64,000 nucleotides of DNA, taken from assembly GCA_963281255.1 (NCBI GenBank), contig OY725491.1, positions 5,320,857 to 5,384,856 of the forward strand. The letters are read 5' to 3'. Positions 15,301-24,110 of this stretch are shown in pieces. A program made the translations under genes and the position numbers. This DNA is from Aphrocallistes beatrix. Its lineage: Eukaryota > Porifera > Hexactinellida > Sceptrulophora > Aphrocallistidae. Position 1 is the stretch's first letter, and each line of letters begins with the position of its first letter. The notes under the pieces were generated by a model. The model was not told where the DNA came from. It saw only the letters and a list, made by a program, of their open reading frames with translations, and did not search any database.

Positions 15301-18300
15301 GTCACTACTGACCTTGGCTATTGAGAAAGAATCCTCGTAAATTCTTTTTAATAATTACAATAACTTAAAATTCAAAGTACTCTAGTACACATTGTTACAC
15401 AATACAACAAAAAACATAACTATAGTTTAGGTGAGAATTTTTAAGTATTCTACTTGAGGTTGTGTACAAAACATTTAATATTGAAGTAACGGAATATATA
15501 AAAATCATACCTCATCAGTGAATAGAACAATATGTCTTTGTGCATTTGTCCGAAATGGGTAGTATCTCAGCACGTAATCAATTCCAACATAGCCATCTTC
15601 TTGTGAACCAGAACTTAAATAGGTCCCCAATGCAGTGTATAACTCACTGGGAGTGCCCCAGTACCCTGATGTTCCTACATACACCCTGGCAGCATATGTG
15701 GAAAAAATGGTGAGGCCATATCTAAGAGAAAATCGTTTAATTCACTTGGACCTGAATTAAAATACTACGTACAGTTATAAATTGGTACTCGCCTGTTAAT
15801 GCATGTTTCACCATTTTCAGGTAATTCACTTGATAGGTTTCTAATATTGCGTAGTTCAGTATTCATGGAGCCAGTTCTATCCACTAAAAAGACCATATCA
15901 ACACAGCTACTCTTTACATTCGGCATAATGTTGTTCCATCTTGTGTAATAGCCATTTGTAGGAATGTTCTTTGAAGCATATGTGTATGTAGTATCTAAAT
16001 TGTTATTCAATTTATTATTTTTGAAATAGAAACTATGAAAGTAATTTTGGATTGATAATTATAGAAATAGTTACCTTCAGGATCACACTTTATTCCTTGT
16101 AAAATACTCTGAGAAAACAGTGAAAATGCCTGAGTAGAACAAAATGAGGAAGTAGGTATATCAAAATAACTCAAATCGAAACTTGTTCCATTGGTATTCC
16201 AGGCCAACTTCACGTAGTCTAGGAAAATATCTTCTTGTCCTGCTCCAACTGAGTAACTAACATCTGATGTAATGTCTAAATCGTTGCTACAACTAGAATC
16301 TGAATAGTTCCCAAATCCGATTTGATCGTTGAATGTCATTCCAACTAGTCGATATCTACTTTGTTCGTTGGTATCTCCGTAATACTGAATTCCATTGGTA
16401 AACACGCTTAGAGTTATGTTGTTCGTAGTTAGAAGTAGGAGAGTGTTTTCGTAGGTGTATTGCTGTGTTGAAACAGTTGGATGGCGAGACTAAAATATTA
16501 ATTTTCAATGATATTTTCCTATTAAAATTATGCTGTTCTATCAAAATAGTGCTACAGCATGGGTCCTATCATATGTTTGAGGGGGCCACCCCCCCCAGGT
16601 ACCCACGCTTGGCGCCTATGATCATGGCTCAAGTTGGTATGCATGTACTAATGATATCCAAAGTTATAAATGTAAAGTCTCATTTGATGATATTGATTAG
16701 CATTGGAAATAAAAATGCTCTTATGTTACATAAATAAATTCTTGAAGAATATTTTTCATAATGCAATATTGTATAATATTATTCCAATAGGTATAGCTAA
16801 TTATATCATTCTACAGGTATGCAAAGATATAGAATTCACTGCTGCCATAGGCATAGTACATAAAATGTTATGAGCTAGTTTTCCTTACCTGGGCTGTGAT
16901 CAGAACTAACTTCCTTTCAACTTCGTCTCTAAAGGTATAAGTTTCTACAATTTTGTGGATACCAGCGTATGCATCTAAATGTCCAGATGTTGGCGAACTA
17001 GGAAGAGAACTGAGAGACTGGAGATAAGAATTGAACTCTGTTGCAGCACCAAAATACAAAGTCCCATTAATTTGAATGGGTGTTGTTGTTGCATTAGTTG
17101 ATCCATATACTGTTAGACCGTACCTAAGAACAAATTCTCAAGTATTTCATTAGAAATAAGAAAAAGGAGCACATTCTTCTATGCGCTCCTTTAAAATACT
17201 TCTCGAATTTTCTTTTCGAAATAAATGGGTTATAGTAGTACATAGGCGTAGCGTCAGTAGGGCAAGGTGGGGCACTTGCCCCACCACTTTTTATTAGGAA
17301 TGGGACGTATATTCATCATCCTCGGTTCCGGATGTGAAGACGAAGCCGAAAATCAGGCGGAGCCCCATGGATGCCAATGCGGATGCGGAAACTCAACCAA
17401 TTTAATGAGATCTTAGTTAAACTTGCGCGTGAGGGGGAGCTTCCCCTAGTATGTGCCCCACCGCTAACTTGACCCAAGCTACGCCCATGTAGTAGTACAA
17501 TGAAAATTATCGCAAAATTCAAACAAGGTCAGAAAAATTAAAGATTTGAATACATTCCTTTTTGAATGTCATTTTCTAATTTAAATTTATTCTGATTAAA
17601 TTTCAGTAGGAAAGGTTGAGAAAAATTGCTACATATTAGGGAAAATTTTGAAAACAAACTTTATTAAAAGGAGTGCGCTCCTCAAAAATAAGAGCGCTGA
17701 TCCGGCTTCCGATACTGTGTTCCAAAGGAGCGTGCTCAAATAGAAGAGCGAAACTGGAGCGCTGCTTTTCGGACGAACCACTTTAATACTATGTTTTATA
17801 ATCACTATCGCTTTCATTAATAGATTCATTAATGAAAGCAATAATTATAAATGATCAGTGGTGGCTCCAGAGATTTTAATCTAGTGGGGGCTAACTTAAA
17901 TTCGACTGTCCTGGAATTAGAACACTAGTGTTAATGCTGAGACGAAGCCAGGATTTTGGATTGGGGGCTCCTGAGCAAGCGAAGCGAGCAAATAAGGGGT
18001 CTGAGGATAGGCTCCCCAGAAAGATTTCAAATCTTAGACACTGAAATATCAATCTACAGCTATCCCAACCATCTATGTAGCAATAATTTTGATCAAATTA
18101 ATATTTTATTCATCATTTTGATGCATAATAATCAAGACAAAAAGTAGAAACCAGCTTTAATACATTATATGGGGGAATCATGGCCCCCTTGACGCCCCTC
18201 CTCGTGGAGCTTTGGGAATGAATGTTAATGCGGATCCGCTATCAGACTGACCTCTTTTCTAATCTGAATGCAATGAGCCATAAAAGATAAAATATTGGTA

Positions 18301-18757
18301 CATAATCGTATACAGAACAATCCGTCAGAGAATTGGATCAGAAATTTTGTTTAAAAGGCCTAAGTTTTAATACACAATATTTTGTTGTATATAGTAGATC
18401 AGAGAGACAAATTAGCAGGATATTAGCTTATTAAAATATTACCTATTAATGCAGGGACCAGAGAAATCAGACAGGTTCGCTGCTAGAGTAATCAAATTGT
18501 TCAGTTCAGAGTTGATTGATCCACTAATATCAACCAAGAACACCAGATCGTGGCAGTTCTGACCTCTAATAATACACTGATCCGCATTGCTGGTTGTAGT
18601 GAATTGAGAGAAAGGAGATGAATTTGTCCCGATCAAAGAAACTAAAAATTAAATACATTTTGAATTTAATTGTCAAGCTACAAGTATATTTGTAGTGCAA
18701 TAGTAATATACCTATGATGAAGATGCAATGCGTAAAAAACGCATGATGAGAGATCAT
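81..18757 (-). CDS. Gene A: giant secreted or membrane protein, (vWA-vWA-Ig)x4, 3' end outside the window
   Basis: I assembled 29 exons by eye from splice sites and reading frame: 7,738 nt, about 2,579 residues, with no stop. Every junction keeps phase. Order: signal peptide, then four repeats of two vWA domains plus one Ig domain. The intron-phase plan is constant: vWA exon a to b phase 2, b to c phase 0, c to next module phase 1, Ig exons 1-1, so units can be duplicated without a frameshift. Even-numbered vWA domains carry an intact DRTGS metal site; odd ones are variable. The same cassette occurs in gene B ahead of FN3 and an adhesion-GPCR module, so gene A may also end in a 7TM region left of the window (inference). 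Exon 28 lacks a normal AG acceptor and exon 5 uses a GC donor. A secreted protein is the alternative. Confidence 0.85.
383..425 (-). repeat. Remnant of a pogo/Tigger-like terminal repeat
   Basis: On the minus strand this reads TACAGTCAACTGCGCTTAATC, matching the ends of the TA-flanked element at 59662-59830. Only one end is visible. It sits in the gene A intron before exon 29, and the matching intron of gene B lacks it. Confidence 0.5.
549..2704 (-). CDS. Gene A vWA domain 8 (exons 26-28), broken acceptor on the last exon
   Basis: Exons 2704-2509, 1266-1044 and 927-549. MIDAS is CVDMVFLLDRTGS. Exon c should start at the CCACGAAGC codons (Pro-Arg-Ser, as in the sister exons), but the two bases before it (928-929) read GG on the coding strand instead of AG. 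Phase and homology still fit perfectly with a start at 927. Possible causes are a splice-site mutation, a non-canonical acceptor or a base error. Confidence 0.75.
2977..4226 (-). CDS. Gene A vWA domain 7 (exons 23-25)
   Basis: Exons 4226-4022, 3770-3536 and 3388-2977. The MIDAS reads CIDAIFVIDMSGY: the last Ser is Tyr, so metal binding is doubtful. Exon b has KKIILIADE; exon c has DYVELAWRSNG and the odd-type Cys pair. The acceptor of exon 23 could instead be 10-20 nt further upstream; 4226 was chosen because it keeps phase 1 and the usual exon length. Confidence 0.82.
4492..4764 (-). CDS. Gene A Ig domain 3 (exon 22)
   Basis: A 273-nt exon, phase 1-1, acceptor CATCTAG|CCCC. The Cys pair is in HRFVCVAS and YNFICVANNS. 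It closes the third vWA-vWA-Ig unit. Confidence 0.8.
4840..6927 (-). CDS. Gene A vWA domain 6 (exons 19-21)
   Basis: Exons 6927-6732, 5542-5326 and 5248-4840. MIDAS is CVDMVFLVDRTGS. The exon 19/20 junction encodes Met where other copies have Arg. Exon c starts PRSIVV and has TNYVDLAWETGG. The 1.2-kb intron at 5543-6731 has only repeat fragments. Confidence 0.85.
5716..6240. repeat. Fragments of the GC-hairpin repeat family in a gene A intron
   Basis: Bases 5716-5760 contain an inverted piece of the GC-rich block (CGCGCAGCCCAAGCAAGCGGA). Bases 6120-6240 match the part of the 22822 copy just after its GC block (TTAATTATAAGG, then ATATCACTCG and CACCAAATTTG). Nothing else was recognised in this 1.2-kb intron. 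Confidence 0.5.
7027..9586 (-). CDS. Gene A vWA domain 5 (exons 16-18), degenerate metal site
   Basis: Exons 9586-9388, 9251-9020 and 7435-7027. The MIDAS segment reads CVDLVFIMEFRSS: the first Asp is Glu and the first Ser is Arg, so metal binding is probably lost. The rest of the fold is well kept: RYGLTIYG, KKRMVLFADD and SYIELAWSTNG. The 1.58-kb intron between exons b and c contains a complete copy of the GC-hairpin repeat family. Confidence 0.85.
7849..8612 (+). mobile_element. GC-hairpin repeat family, full-length copy 1
   Basis: About 764 bp. It begins CAAGCGCGCTTCGCTTACTT, followed by GCGGACACTATGTGTCTGC, and ends with AAACAAACAAACAAAT then CCTAGCGTTTTAATAT. The body closely matches 36964-37730, including two tandem versions of a segment ending GGAAGCTA. 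It lies in the gene A intron at 7436-9019. No transposase is encoded and the superfamily is unknown. Confidence 0.75.
9665..9940 (-). CDS. Gene A Ig domain 2 (exon 15)
   Basis: A 276-nt exon, phase 1-1. The conserved Cys residues are in YTFSCSAT and YSYVCVANSS. An additional DGEWY motif lies between them. It follows vWA4 as in the other three units. Confidence 0.8.
10100..12205 (-). CDS. Gene A vWA domain 4 (exons 12-14)
   Basis: Exons 12205-12010, 10783-10570 and 10508-10100. MIDAS is intact, CIDMVFVVDRTGS. The junction of exons 12 and 13 gives Gln where other copies have Arg (CDHQ-FGL). Exon c has TNYIDLAWLSGG. The 1.2-kb intron at 10784-12009 holds a direct repeat and no coding signal. 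Confidence 0.85.
11050..11402. repeat. Direct repeat pair in a gene A intron
   Basis: About 62 bp starting AGAGTGATTCT and ending CAATAAAATCA occurs at 11050-11112 and again, diverged, at 11341-11402. It is in the intron at 10784-12009. No protein-coding signal was seen. Confidence 0.5.
12866..13934 (-). CDS. Gene A vWA domain 3 (exons 9-11)
   Basis: Exons 13934-13733, 13616-13400 and 13271-12866. MIDAS is DVSAT, with Thr in the last position. An extra Cys pair precedes it (ITCDTYTLTSC). Exon c has NRIGYGNYSS, SYVELAWTTGG and the odd-type Cys pair (FCSN and TPC). Confidence 0.85.
14022..14288 (-). CDS. Gene A Ig domain 1 (exon 8)
   Basis: A single 267-nt exon with phase 1 at both ends. The Cys pair lies in NYIFTCET and YNFLCLANN, the usual B- and F-strand positions, with the extended YxCxAxN motif. 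Several NxS/T glycosylation sites are present. It ends the first vWA-vWA-Ig unit. Confidence 0.8.
14927..15994 (-). CDS. Gene A vWA domain 2 (exons 5-7)
   Basis: Exons 15994-15793, 15721-15511 and 15317-14927. MIDAS reads CVDMVFLVDRTGS (DxTxS). Exon b ends QRHIVLFTDE. Exon c starts PRSVV and has TNYVELAWNTGG. The donor after exon 5 is CAG|GCGAGT, a GC-AG intron; this is needed to keep the AAC-AG|A-TAT junction in phase. Confidence 0.85.
16075..18641 (-). CDS. Gene A vWA domain 1 (exons 2-4)
   Basis: Exons 18641-18443, 17123-16889 and 16489-16075. Exon a has CHDLVFLVDISGS, an intact DxSxS metal-binding (MIDAS) motif. Exon b has the RYGLTVYG strand and the RKLVLIT strand. Exon c carries DQIGFGNYS and a YVKLAWNTNG block, plus the late Cys pair found in odd-numbered vWA domains of this protein. 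The 1.3-kb intron between exons a and b holds a hAT-like element and another repeat. Confidence 0.85.
17241..17489. mobile_element. hAT-like MITE with 8-bp target duplication
   Basis: A 249-bp element with 12-bp terminal inverted repeats: CATAGGCGTAGC at the left and GCTACGCCCATG at the right (one mismatch). It is flanked by the direct 8-bp repeat TAGTAGTA (17233-17240 and 17490-17497). An 8-bp duplication and this type of terminus fit the hAT superfamily. It encodes no transposase. It lies in the first large gene A intron. Confidence 0.8.
17856..18010. repeat. Dispersed repeat, copy 1 (CAGTGGTGGCTCCAGAGAT)
   Basis: It shares about 150 bp with 26783-26920: a CAG start, CCAGAGATTTTAAT, then TTCGACTGTCCTGGAATTAGA and a purine-rich GCGAAGCGAG stretch. 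The start resembles hAT termini, but no opposite end was defined. It lies in a gene A intron. Confidence 0.55.
18712..18757 (-). CDS. Gene A exon 1: start codon and signal peptide
   Basis: The ATG at 18757 opens MISHHAFFTHCIFII, continued by VSLIG from exon 2, a plausible secretion signal. The donor is ATAG|GTATAT and phase is 1. Exon 2 starts at 18641. This start was chosen because the first vWA exon has no other Met upstream and the hydrophobic run is directly joined to it. No convincing core promoter was seen upstream. Confidence 0.7.
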
Positions 18758-20008
18758 TTTTGTTCCTCAAATCGTATTCCAATTATCTTCAATCTATCAG
18801 ATCAATAACTTGATAAATTGTGCAAATAAGTAAAATTATAAAAATATATTAACTAAATTTGATTATATACGTATAGTAGTGCATATCTAAATGAAGCAGC
18901 TGTAATATTGTGCTTACAACTACGTAGTAGTTGTACAAGTAACTACGACAGTTAAAATTCATGAATAAATAGCTTTTACAAGTAAGTGTGATGCTTGCCT
19001 CAAAAATGTCTTACAAGTAGATTTAACTAGAATTGGCTATAGTCAGTAACTAATGAGCCGGATAAGATTGCAAAGCAAAGATTTTGCAGTTAAAGCAAAT
19101 ATTTTTGTCTTTGTCGTCCTATGATGAATGTCTTTTTAGATTGCCGACTATACTATGTATAGTGGCCACTTCTGAAATGAGTGCCTCCCTATATTTATTT
19201 TTGTTTCTTTCATCCATAACGGCTTTTTCGGGAATACCATAAGGCAATGATATTTTGACAAAAAGTGTAGACTGTTTATGTGCAGACGAATTTACTATAC
19301 GTTTTTTTATCTAACACCTCGCGACACATTGAGACATTTTTTAAAATCCAGACATTCTTTAACTCTGAATCCATGAATGCAACCCTATCATTCTTTTGAC
19401 AATTTTAACACTTGCAATTGCAGATATTTTCTATGACGTATCATTTTTACAATCTTCGTTTAAAATTAATTATTAATTTCACACTATGTAATACGAATAG
19501 ATTTCTATTGTTCTGGATTTGACACCCGTTACCAGAAGCTAGTTTGAGATTTGAGATTGTGAAAAACTTGAAACTATTAATATATATCAAAATTATATCA
19601 CACAGGTATTACAAAGCTACATTAATCATATCCATATAAGGAATATATTCTACAATATGCTTGAAACTTAATAGCTTGATAATGAAAAGTGACAAAAACA
19701 AACCTTCAACGGATAAATGTTTAACATATATCTTGACACCTTTTAGTGAATATGTGGTCAAGTGACGATGACTCAAAAGCATCAAAAATGTTGAATTTTA
19801 ATTAATATGCTATACAATGTTTACTAAACCATTTCCCCCAAAACAGCAGAATTTTTAAATTTTTTTTGACAATATTTCCATGAAGTGGATATTTATATAT
19901 TAAAGCGCAATATTTGCTTTCTTTTGTTTGTGCGAGTTGATTGAGGAACTGGGAGGTGCTAAAAACAAACAAAAACAAAATCCTAGCGTTTTAATATATG
20001 AGCTATAC

Positions 20009-20032
20009 TATATATATATATATATATATATA
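20009..20032. repeat. TA microsatellite
   Basis: An uninterrupted run of alternating TA of about 24 bp, just after a CCTAGCGTTTTAATAT repeat end. Confidence 0.9.
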
Positions 20033-20039
20033 GATATGT

Positions 20040-20420
20040 ATATATGTAACGAATTGATTGAACAAACAGCCAGGCACAGAAAGCTGATTTTGGCATATGA
20101 GAATCTTTGGCTGTGGCTCCACTAAGTTCTCACCTCATCTTGGAATTATGACGTCATTATTGCTATTTATATAATTAGAAATTTCAGTTTTTCGACTAGC
20201 TCAGCCAATTCAGGTAATAGAAAGCTGAAATTTTAATATACTGTGCGTATTACTATATTTCAAATATGATACAACTCTCATCAAAAATGACGGCTCGCTC
20301 ATCACTCTGTTATGACGTCATCATGATGCATCAACAAGTCAAAAATGACAAATCTTTCGAGTGGATATCAAATAGTATGACAATAAGACAGACCATAGCT
20401 TACTATATATAAGACCTCAG
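20040..20420 (-). repeat. Inverted partner of the 22822 repeat body
   Basis: The reverse complement matches 22940-23290, sharing TGACGTCATAATTCC, AGAACTTA and TGGAGCCA blocks and TTTCGAGTG. The two copies are in opposite orientation about 2.6 kb apart. Confidence 0.6.
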
Positions 20421-20848
20421 AGTAACTTGCGGATTTGGGACTAGGGATGCGGTAGAAGATGGTTGAACTAATACATGAGCTGCCTTAAATCATTAACAAA
20501 AGCACAATAGAGCTTAGGAATGTATTACCAACATATATAAATATGGTAGCAAAGTATCCATATCCGTTGTTAAAATTTTGATTAGTCACCATATGGTTGC
20601 GGAATGGGTTATATTTGTGACAAATTTGTTGATTTTGCGTTTAAGGGCACTTCTAAGTGTTTTTATCATGAAATTTTTGCATAGAACTGAGATGTAAATG
20701 AGTTCATACGAAAAATTTGGATTTTTTTCATGGAATGTTTATACACTCCAGTGTTGCTATGGAAACGTGTTTTGGTCAGTTGGGGTTGTATCTTAAAAAT
20801 CCGCGATAGCTAGACATTCAAATATGATAGCCAATAGACTATTTACTA

Positions 20849-20989
20849 TTAAGTGATAATATGATATATTTGTCTAAATTCAATGGTTTACGAGTTATTA
20901 GACAATTTATCATATTAGTTACATCTGGTAATTTGTCGAATATCTCGTAAACCATTTAATTTAGACGTCGAAATGATATTATCGCTTAA
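20849..20989. repeat. Imperfect palindrome
   Basis: The left half TTAAGTGATAAT through TCAATGGTTTACGAGTTATT mirrors the right half AATATCTCGTAAACCATTTA through ATTATCGCTTAA. The arms are about 57 bp. It may be a decayed foldback element or a degraded relative of the neighbouring 767-bp element. Confidence 0.65.
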
Positions 20990-21350
20990 TAAGAAGTAGT
21001 ATATTCGCTTTGTTATCTACCATATAATTAATCAATGTGAGTCTAGGCGCCCAAAGGGAGAATCTGGGAGATACAAAGTATCCGCCAGCCGCGCAGCACT
21101 AGCAAGCGTTTGTTACTAATATTTTGCTTGAAATGTTACTTTTCGCAATATAATTAAATGATATGAATCATCCTTGTGTAGATATCATTTCCTACAAGGG
21201 ACTTCGATCTAAGTCCTATCCTAACAAGAAAGTTAAATATTATTTGATATTCAACTACTAATTGTGAATAATGGATGATTTCCATAATATATGGCCGATT
21301 TTTTCTCACTTCGGAATTATCTAATCTAGAACAAAAGGTCAGCAGAATGG

Positions 21351-22117
21351 CATAGACTCCTTAAATAGAAGGACTAGTATCTGGCAATCTCGGATTACGG
21401 AACTTGGGTCCCATTGTGTATTATTGATATCCCGTAATCCGCTCAAGTTAGACATGGGAGATGTATTATTGTTGAATAGGAAGTCGTATTTTTAGAGTCC
21501 ATTGGTCATGATGGCCTACCTCAACTATGTGTGGAATGTGAGTTATGTGGATATGGTATTTAACAAATATGATTCATAAAATATATTGCACCATATCTCG
21601 AAAACCTTAAGATTTAATGTTTTAAAATGTATTAGGAGCTAATAGAAAGTAACCTCTTATCTATCAAATATAGTCAAATTTGACTGTCTAACTGTAACGG
21701 TTTTCAAGATATCGGTTCAAATGGTATACATACGTTTCCATAGCAACGCTGGAATGTAGCAACATTCCATTTGAAATGTCCAAATATTTCGAATTAACCC
21801 GTTCCTACCTTGATTATCATCGAAAATCATACATTAATAACGCTTTAAAATGTGCTTAAAACAGGTCAGAAAATTGACAAAATGTATCTTAAATATGTGA
21901 AAAACAGGTGTGAAAAACCACATAACTCACATTCCACACATAGTTGAGGTAGGCCATCATGACCAATGGACTCTAAAAATACGACTTCCTATTCAACAAT
22001 AATACATCTCCCATGTCTAACTTGAGCGGATTACGGGATATCAATAATACACAATGGGACCCAAGTTCCGTAATCCGAGATTGCCAGATACTAGTCCTTC
22101 TATTTAAGGAGTCTATG
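21351..22117. mobile_element. Foldback MITE, 200-bp inverted repeats, 9-bp target duplication (Mutator-like)
   Basis: The arms 21351-21550 and 21918-22117 read as reverse complements along their length, starting CATAGACTCCTTAAATAGA. The flanks carry the 9-bp direct repeat GCAGAATGG at 21342-21350 and 22118-22126. Long inverted repeats with a 9-bp duplication are typical of Mutator-like elements. The 367-bp core encodes no protein, so the element is non-autonomous. The near-perfect arms suggest recent insertion. Confidence 0.85.
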
Positions 22118-22821
22118 GCAGAATGGTCATAATTAAAAGTAACCCTATATTCTAGAGGTTGCTCTCCTGTGCATTTACCTAACTTTCAGGTGTTCAGTAC
22201 CTCCCTTCCAATATTTTGGGTTCATCATTGATCTGCCCAAGTAATCTAAAATATATGTGATCTGCTCTTTGTAACTTAATATTAGTATTAGATCATTGAA
22301 TGGAATTTGTACCAGTGCACAAACAGAACGAATACGTAATAGAAGATATTGTATTACAATATTGGACATCATGAAATTTAAAATTGAAAGTGAGTTTTTA
22401 AAATCAAAGTTAATGTCACATACATATTATAGTAGTTAGATATTGGATAGATTGATATTTTTCCATTTTATAGAGATTCCTAACAATATTCTATTCAAAT
22501 TTATTAGATAAAGTGATAATTTTCATATCCAGAGAATTTTTTGAACATGTCTAATCCATCAAAGGGTATAAATGCATGGTGAGCGATTTTGTTTCCTAAT
22601 AATACATACAGTATTCAATGTTTAGATATCAGTGAAGGCAGCGAAAACATTTTGATCGTGGATACTCAAAAAAGTAATCCATATTTTGTGGTTACATTTG
22701 TACAGCCATACTTTTAGCTTCGTAAATTACTTTATTTATTGCATTGACCCTAGATTTGGAAACACTGATACTACCGAGTCAAAGTATCTTCATTCCCTAT
22801 TCTGTTAGTGATTAACTATTA

Positions 22822-23300
22822 CAAGCGCGCTTCGCTTGCTTGCGCTGCACGGCTGGCGGACACTTTGTGTTCGCCGGAGGCTCCCTTCGGTCGCCTGGGG
22901 TCACATTGGTTAATTATAAGGGATATATCATTTCTAAATATGCCCATCTTAGTTTTAAAATCGATATCACTCGAAAAAACACCAAATTTGTCAATTTTTA
23001 AAATTTTGATGAGTAATGATGACGTCATAGCAAAGTGATGAGTCATCATTTTTTGATGATAGTTGCAACATACGTGAGACGTGATAGTATACAGATTCTA
23101 TTAAAATTTCAGCCTTCTATCTCCTATAATGGCTGAGTTATGCTCGAATAACTCTGTTGCTTAACTTTTAAAAATATGACAATGACGTCATAATTCCATG
23201 ATGAGTCGGCATTTTGCTCTGAGTTCAGAACTTACTGGAGCCATAGCCAAAAGACTCCCATATCCCAAAAGATACTTCGTATTAAAATTAAATCAATAAA
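22822..23300 (+). mobile_element. GC-hairpin repeat family, variant with a different body
   Basis: It begins CAAGCGCGCTTCGCTTGCTT, then GGCGGACACTTTGTGTTCGCC (a hairpin), but the following sequence differs from the 764-bp copies and contains TGACGTCA twice. It matches 20040-20420 in inverted orientation. The right boundary is not defined. Confidence 0.6.
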
Positions 23301-24031
23301 ATTTTTCTTATAAAAAACTACTTCATGTTGCAGTTCGGGCGATGTGTTTACGTATTGTACTTTTGAACGACGTAATAGCTAGAAAATTAACACCAACACA
23401 GCTACAAATACAAAATCACAATATGTGGTAGGTAAGACCATTATTTGCATTAGTTAACATCATTAAATGAATTTCAAATGATTTGTAGACTTCAAATATC
23501 CCAATGCCTTTGCAAGTTGATGGAGATCTAAAGGTTTTAAATCTTATTGTATTACACTGAAAATACTATCTCAAATGATCCCGCCCTAATCCTACTGTTG
23601 TTGTAATTCTATATTCATTGAAATATGTATAGTTAACATTGCTACAGAATGCACAGGCGTGAAAATTTATCGACTGATCCGCTTTCAAACCACATTAAAT
23701 GGGATTTCTCTCTTCTACCCTCTTCTAGAAGGATAACATATAAAACCTACTTTAAGTACTCATCCTCTAATGCTCCCTCTTTATTTCACTTCAGTAGCCA
23801 ATTCTCGATATGTACGACCGGGCTTGGAATCTCTAAGCTCACTGTTCCTTCAGCAATAACAAGATATCATATTTTATGTAACATTGTAACTAGATAGAAC
23901 CTACGAAATTACTCCTACACGAGGTCATCAATAGCATGCATTTAGCTATATATTCGATAGTAACCTGAATTCTATGTATTTTAACCTAGCTTTCATTACG
24001 AGTTCAAAATCAAATAGATTTTGTTCTCACC

Positions 24032-24110
24032 ATGAAGTCCAATATTAACTTGTTTATGCTCTGTTTTGTTTTATTTTATACCCAATTTGGAATCGTAACA
24101 AATGCTCAGA
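24032..24110 (+). CDS. Gene B exon 1: signal peptide
   Basis: The ATG at 24032 encodes MKSNINLFMLCFVLFYTQFG followed by IVTNAQ, a clear secretion signal with likely cleavage at or near NAQ. Donor A|GTAAGT, phase 1. Gene D exon 1 is a paralogue (MKWNINL...SNAQ), which supports this start. Confidence 0.85.

Larger units (their letters stand above)
18758..24031. other. Divergent intergenic region between genes A and B
   Basis: The start codons of genes A and B face away from each other across 5.3 kb, so any promoters must lie here, but no TATA or initiator could be assigned with confidence. No coding exon was recognised. Much of the middle is mobile DNA: a repeat-end fragment at 19962-19999, a TA microsatellite at 20009-20032, an imperfect palindrome, a foldback element at 21351-22117 and a GC-hairpin element from 22822. 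Confidence 0.6.

Noticed and set aside
17316-17522. 68-codon frame on the minus strand
   Set aside because: It is contained in the hAT-like element and is not similar to a transposase.
22822-22905. tRNA or tRNA-derived SINE head
   Set aside because: The block folds, but no recognisable A or B box or cloverleaf was found.
22808-23049. Overlapping open frames on both strands of about 76 codons
   Set aside because: They lie inside a GC-hairpin repeat copy and arise from its GC-rich block.
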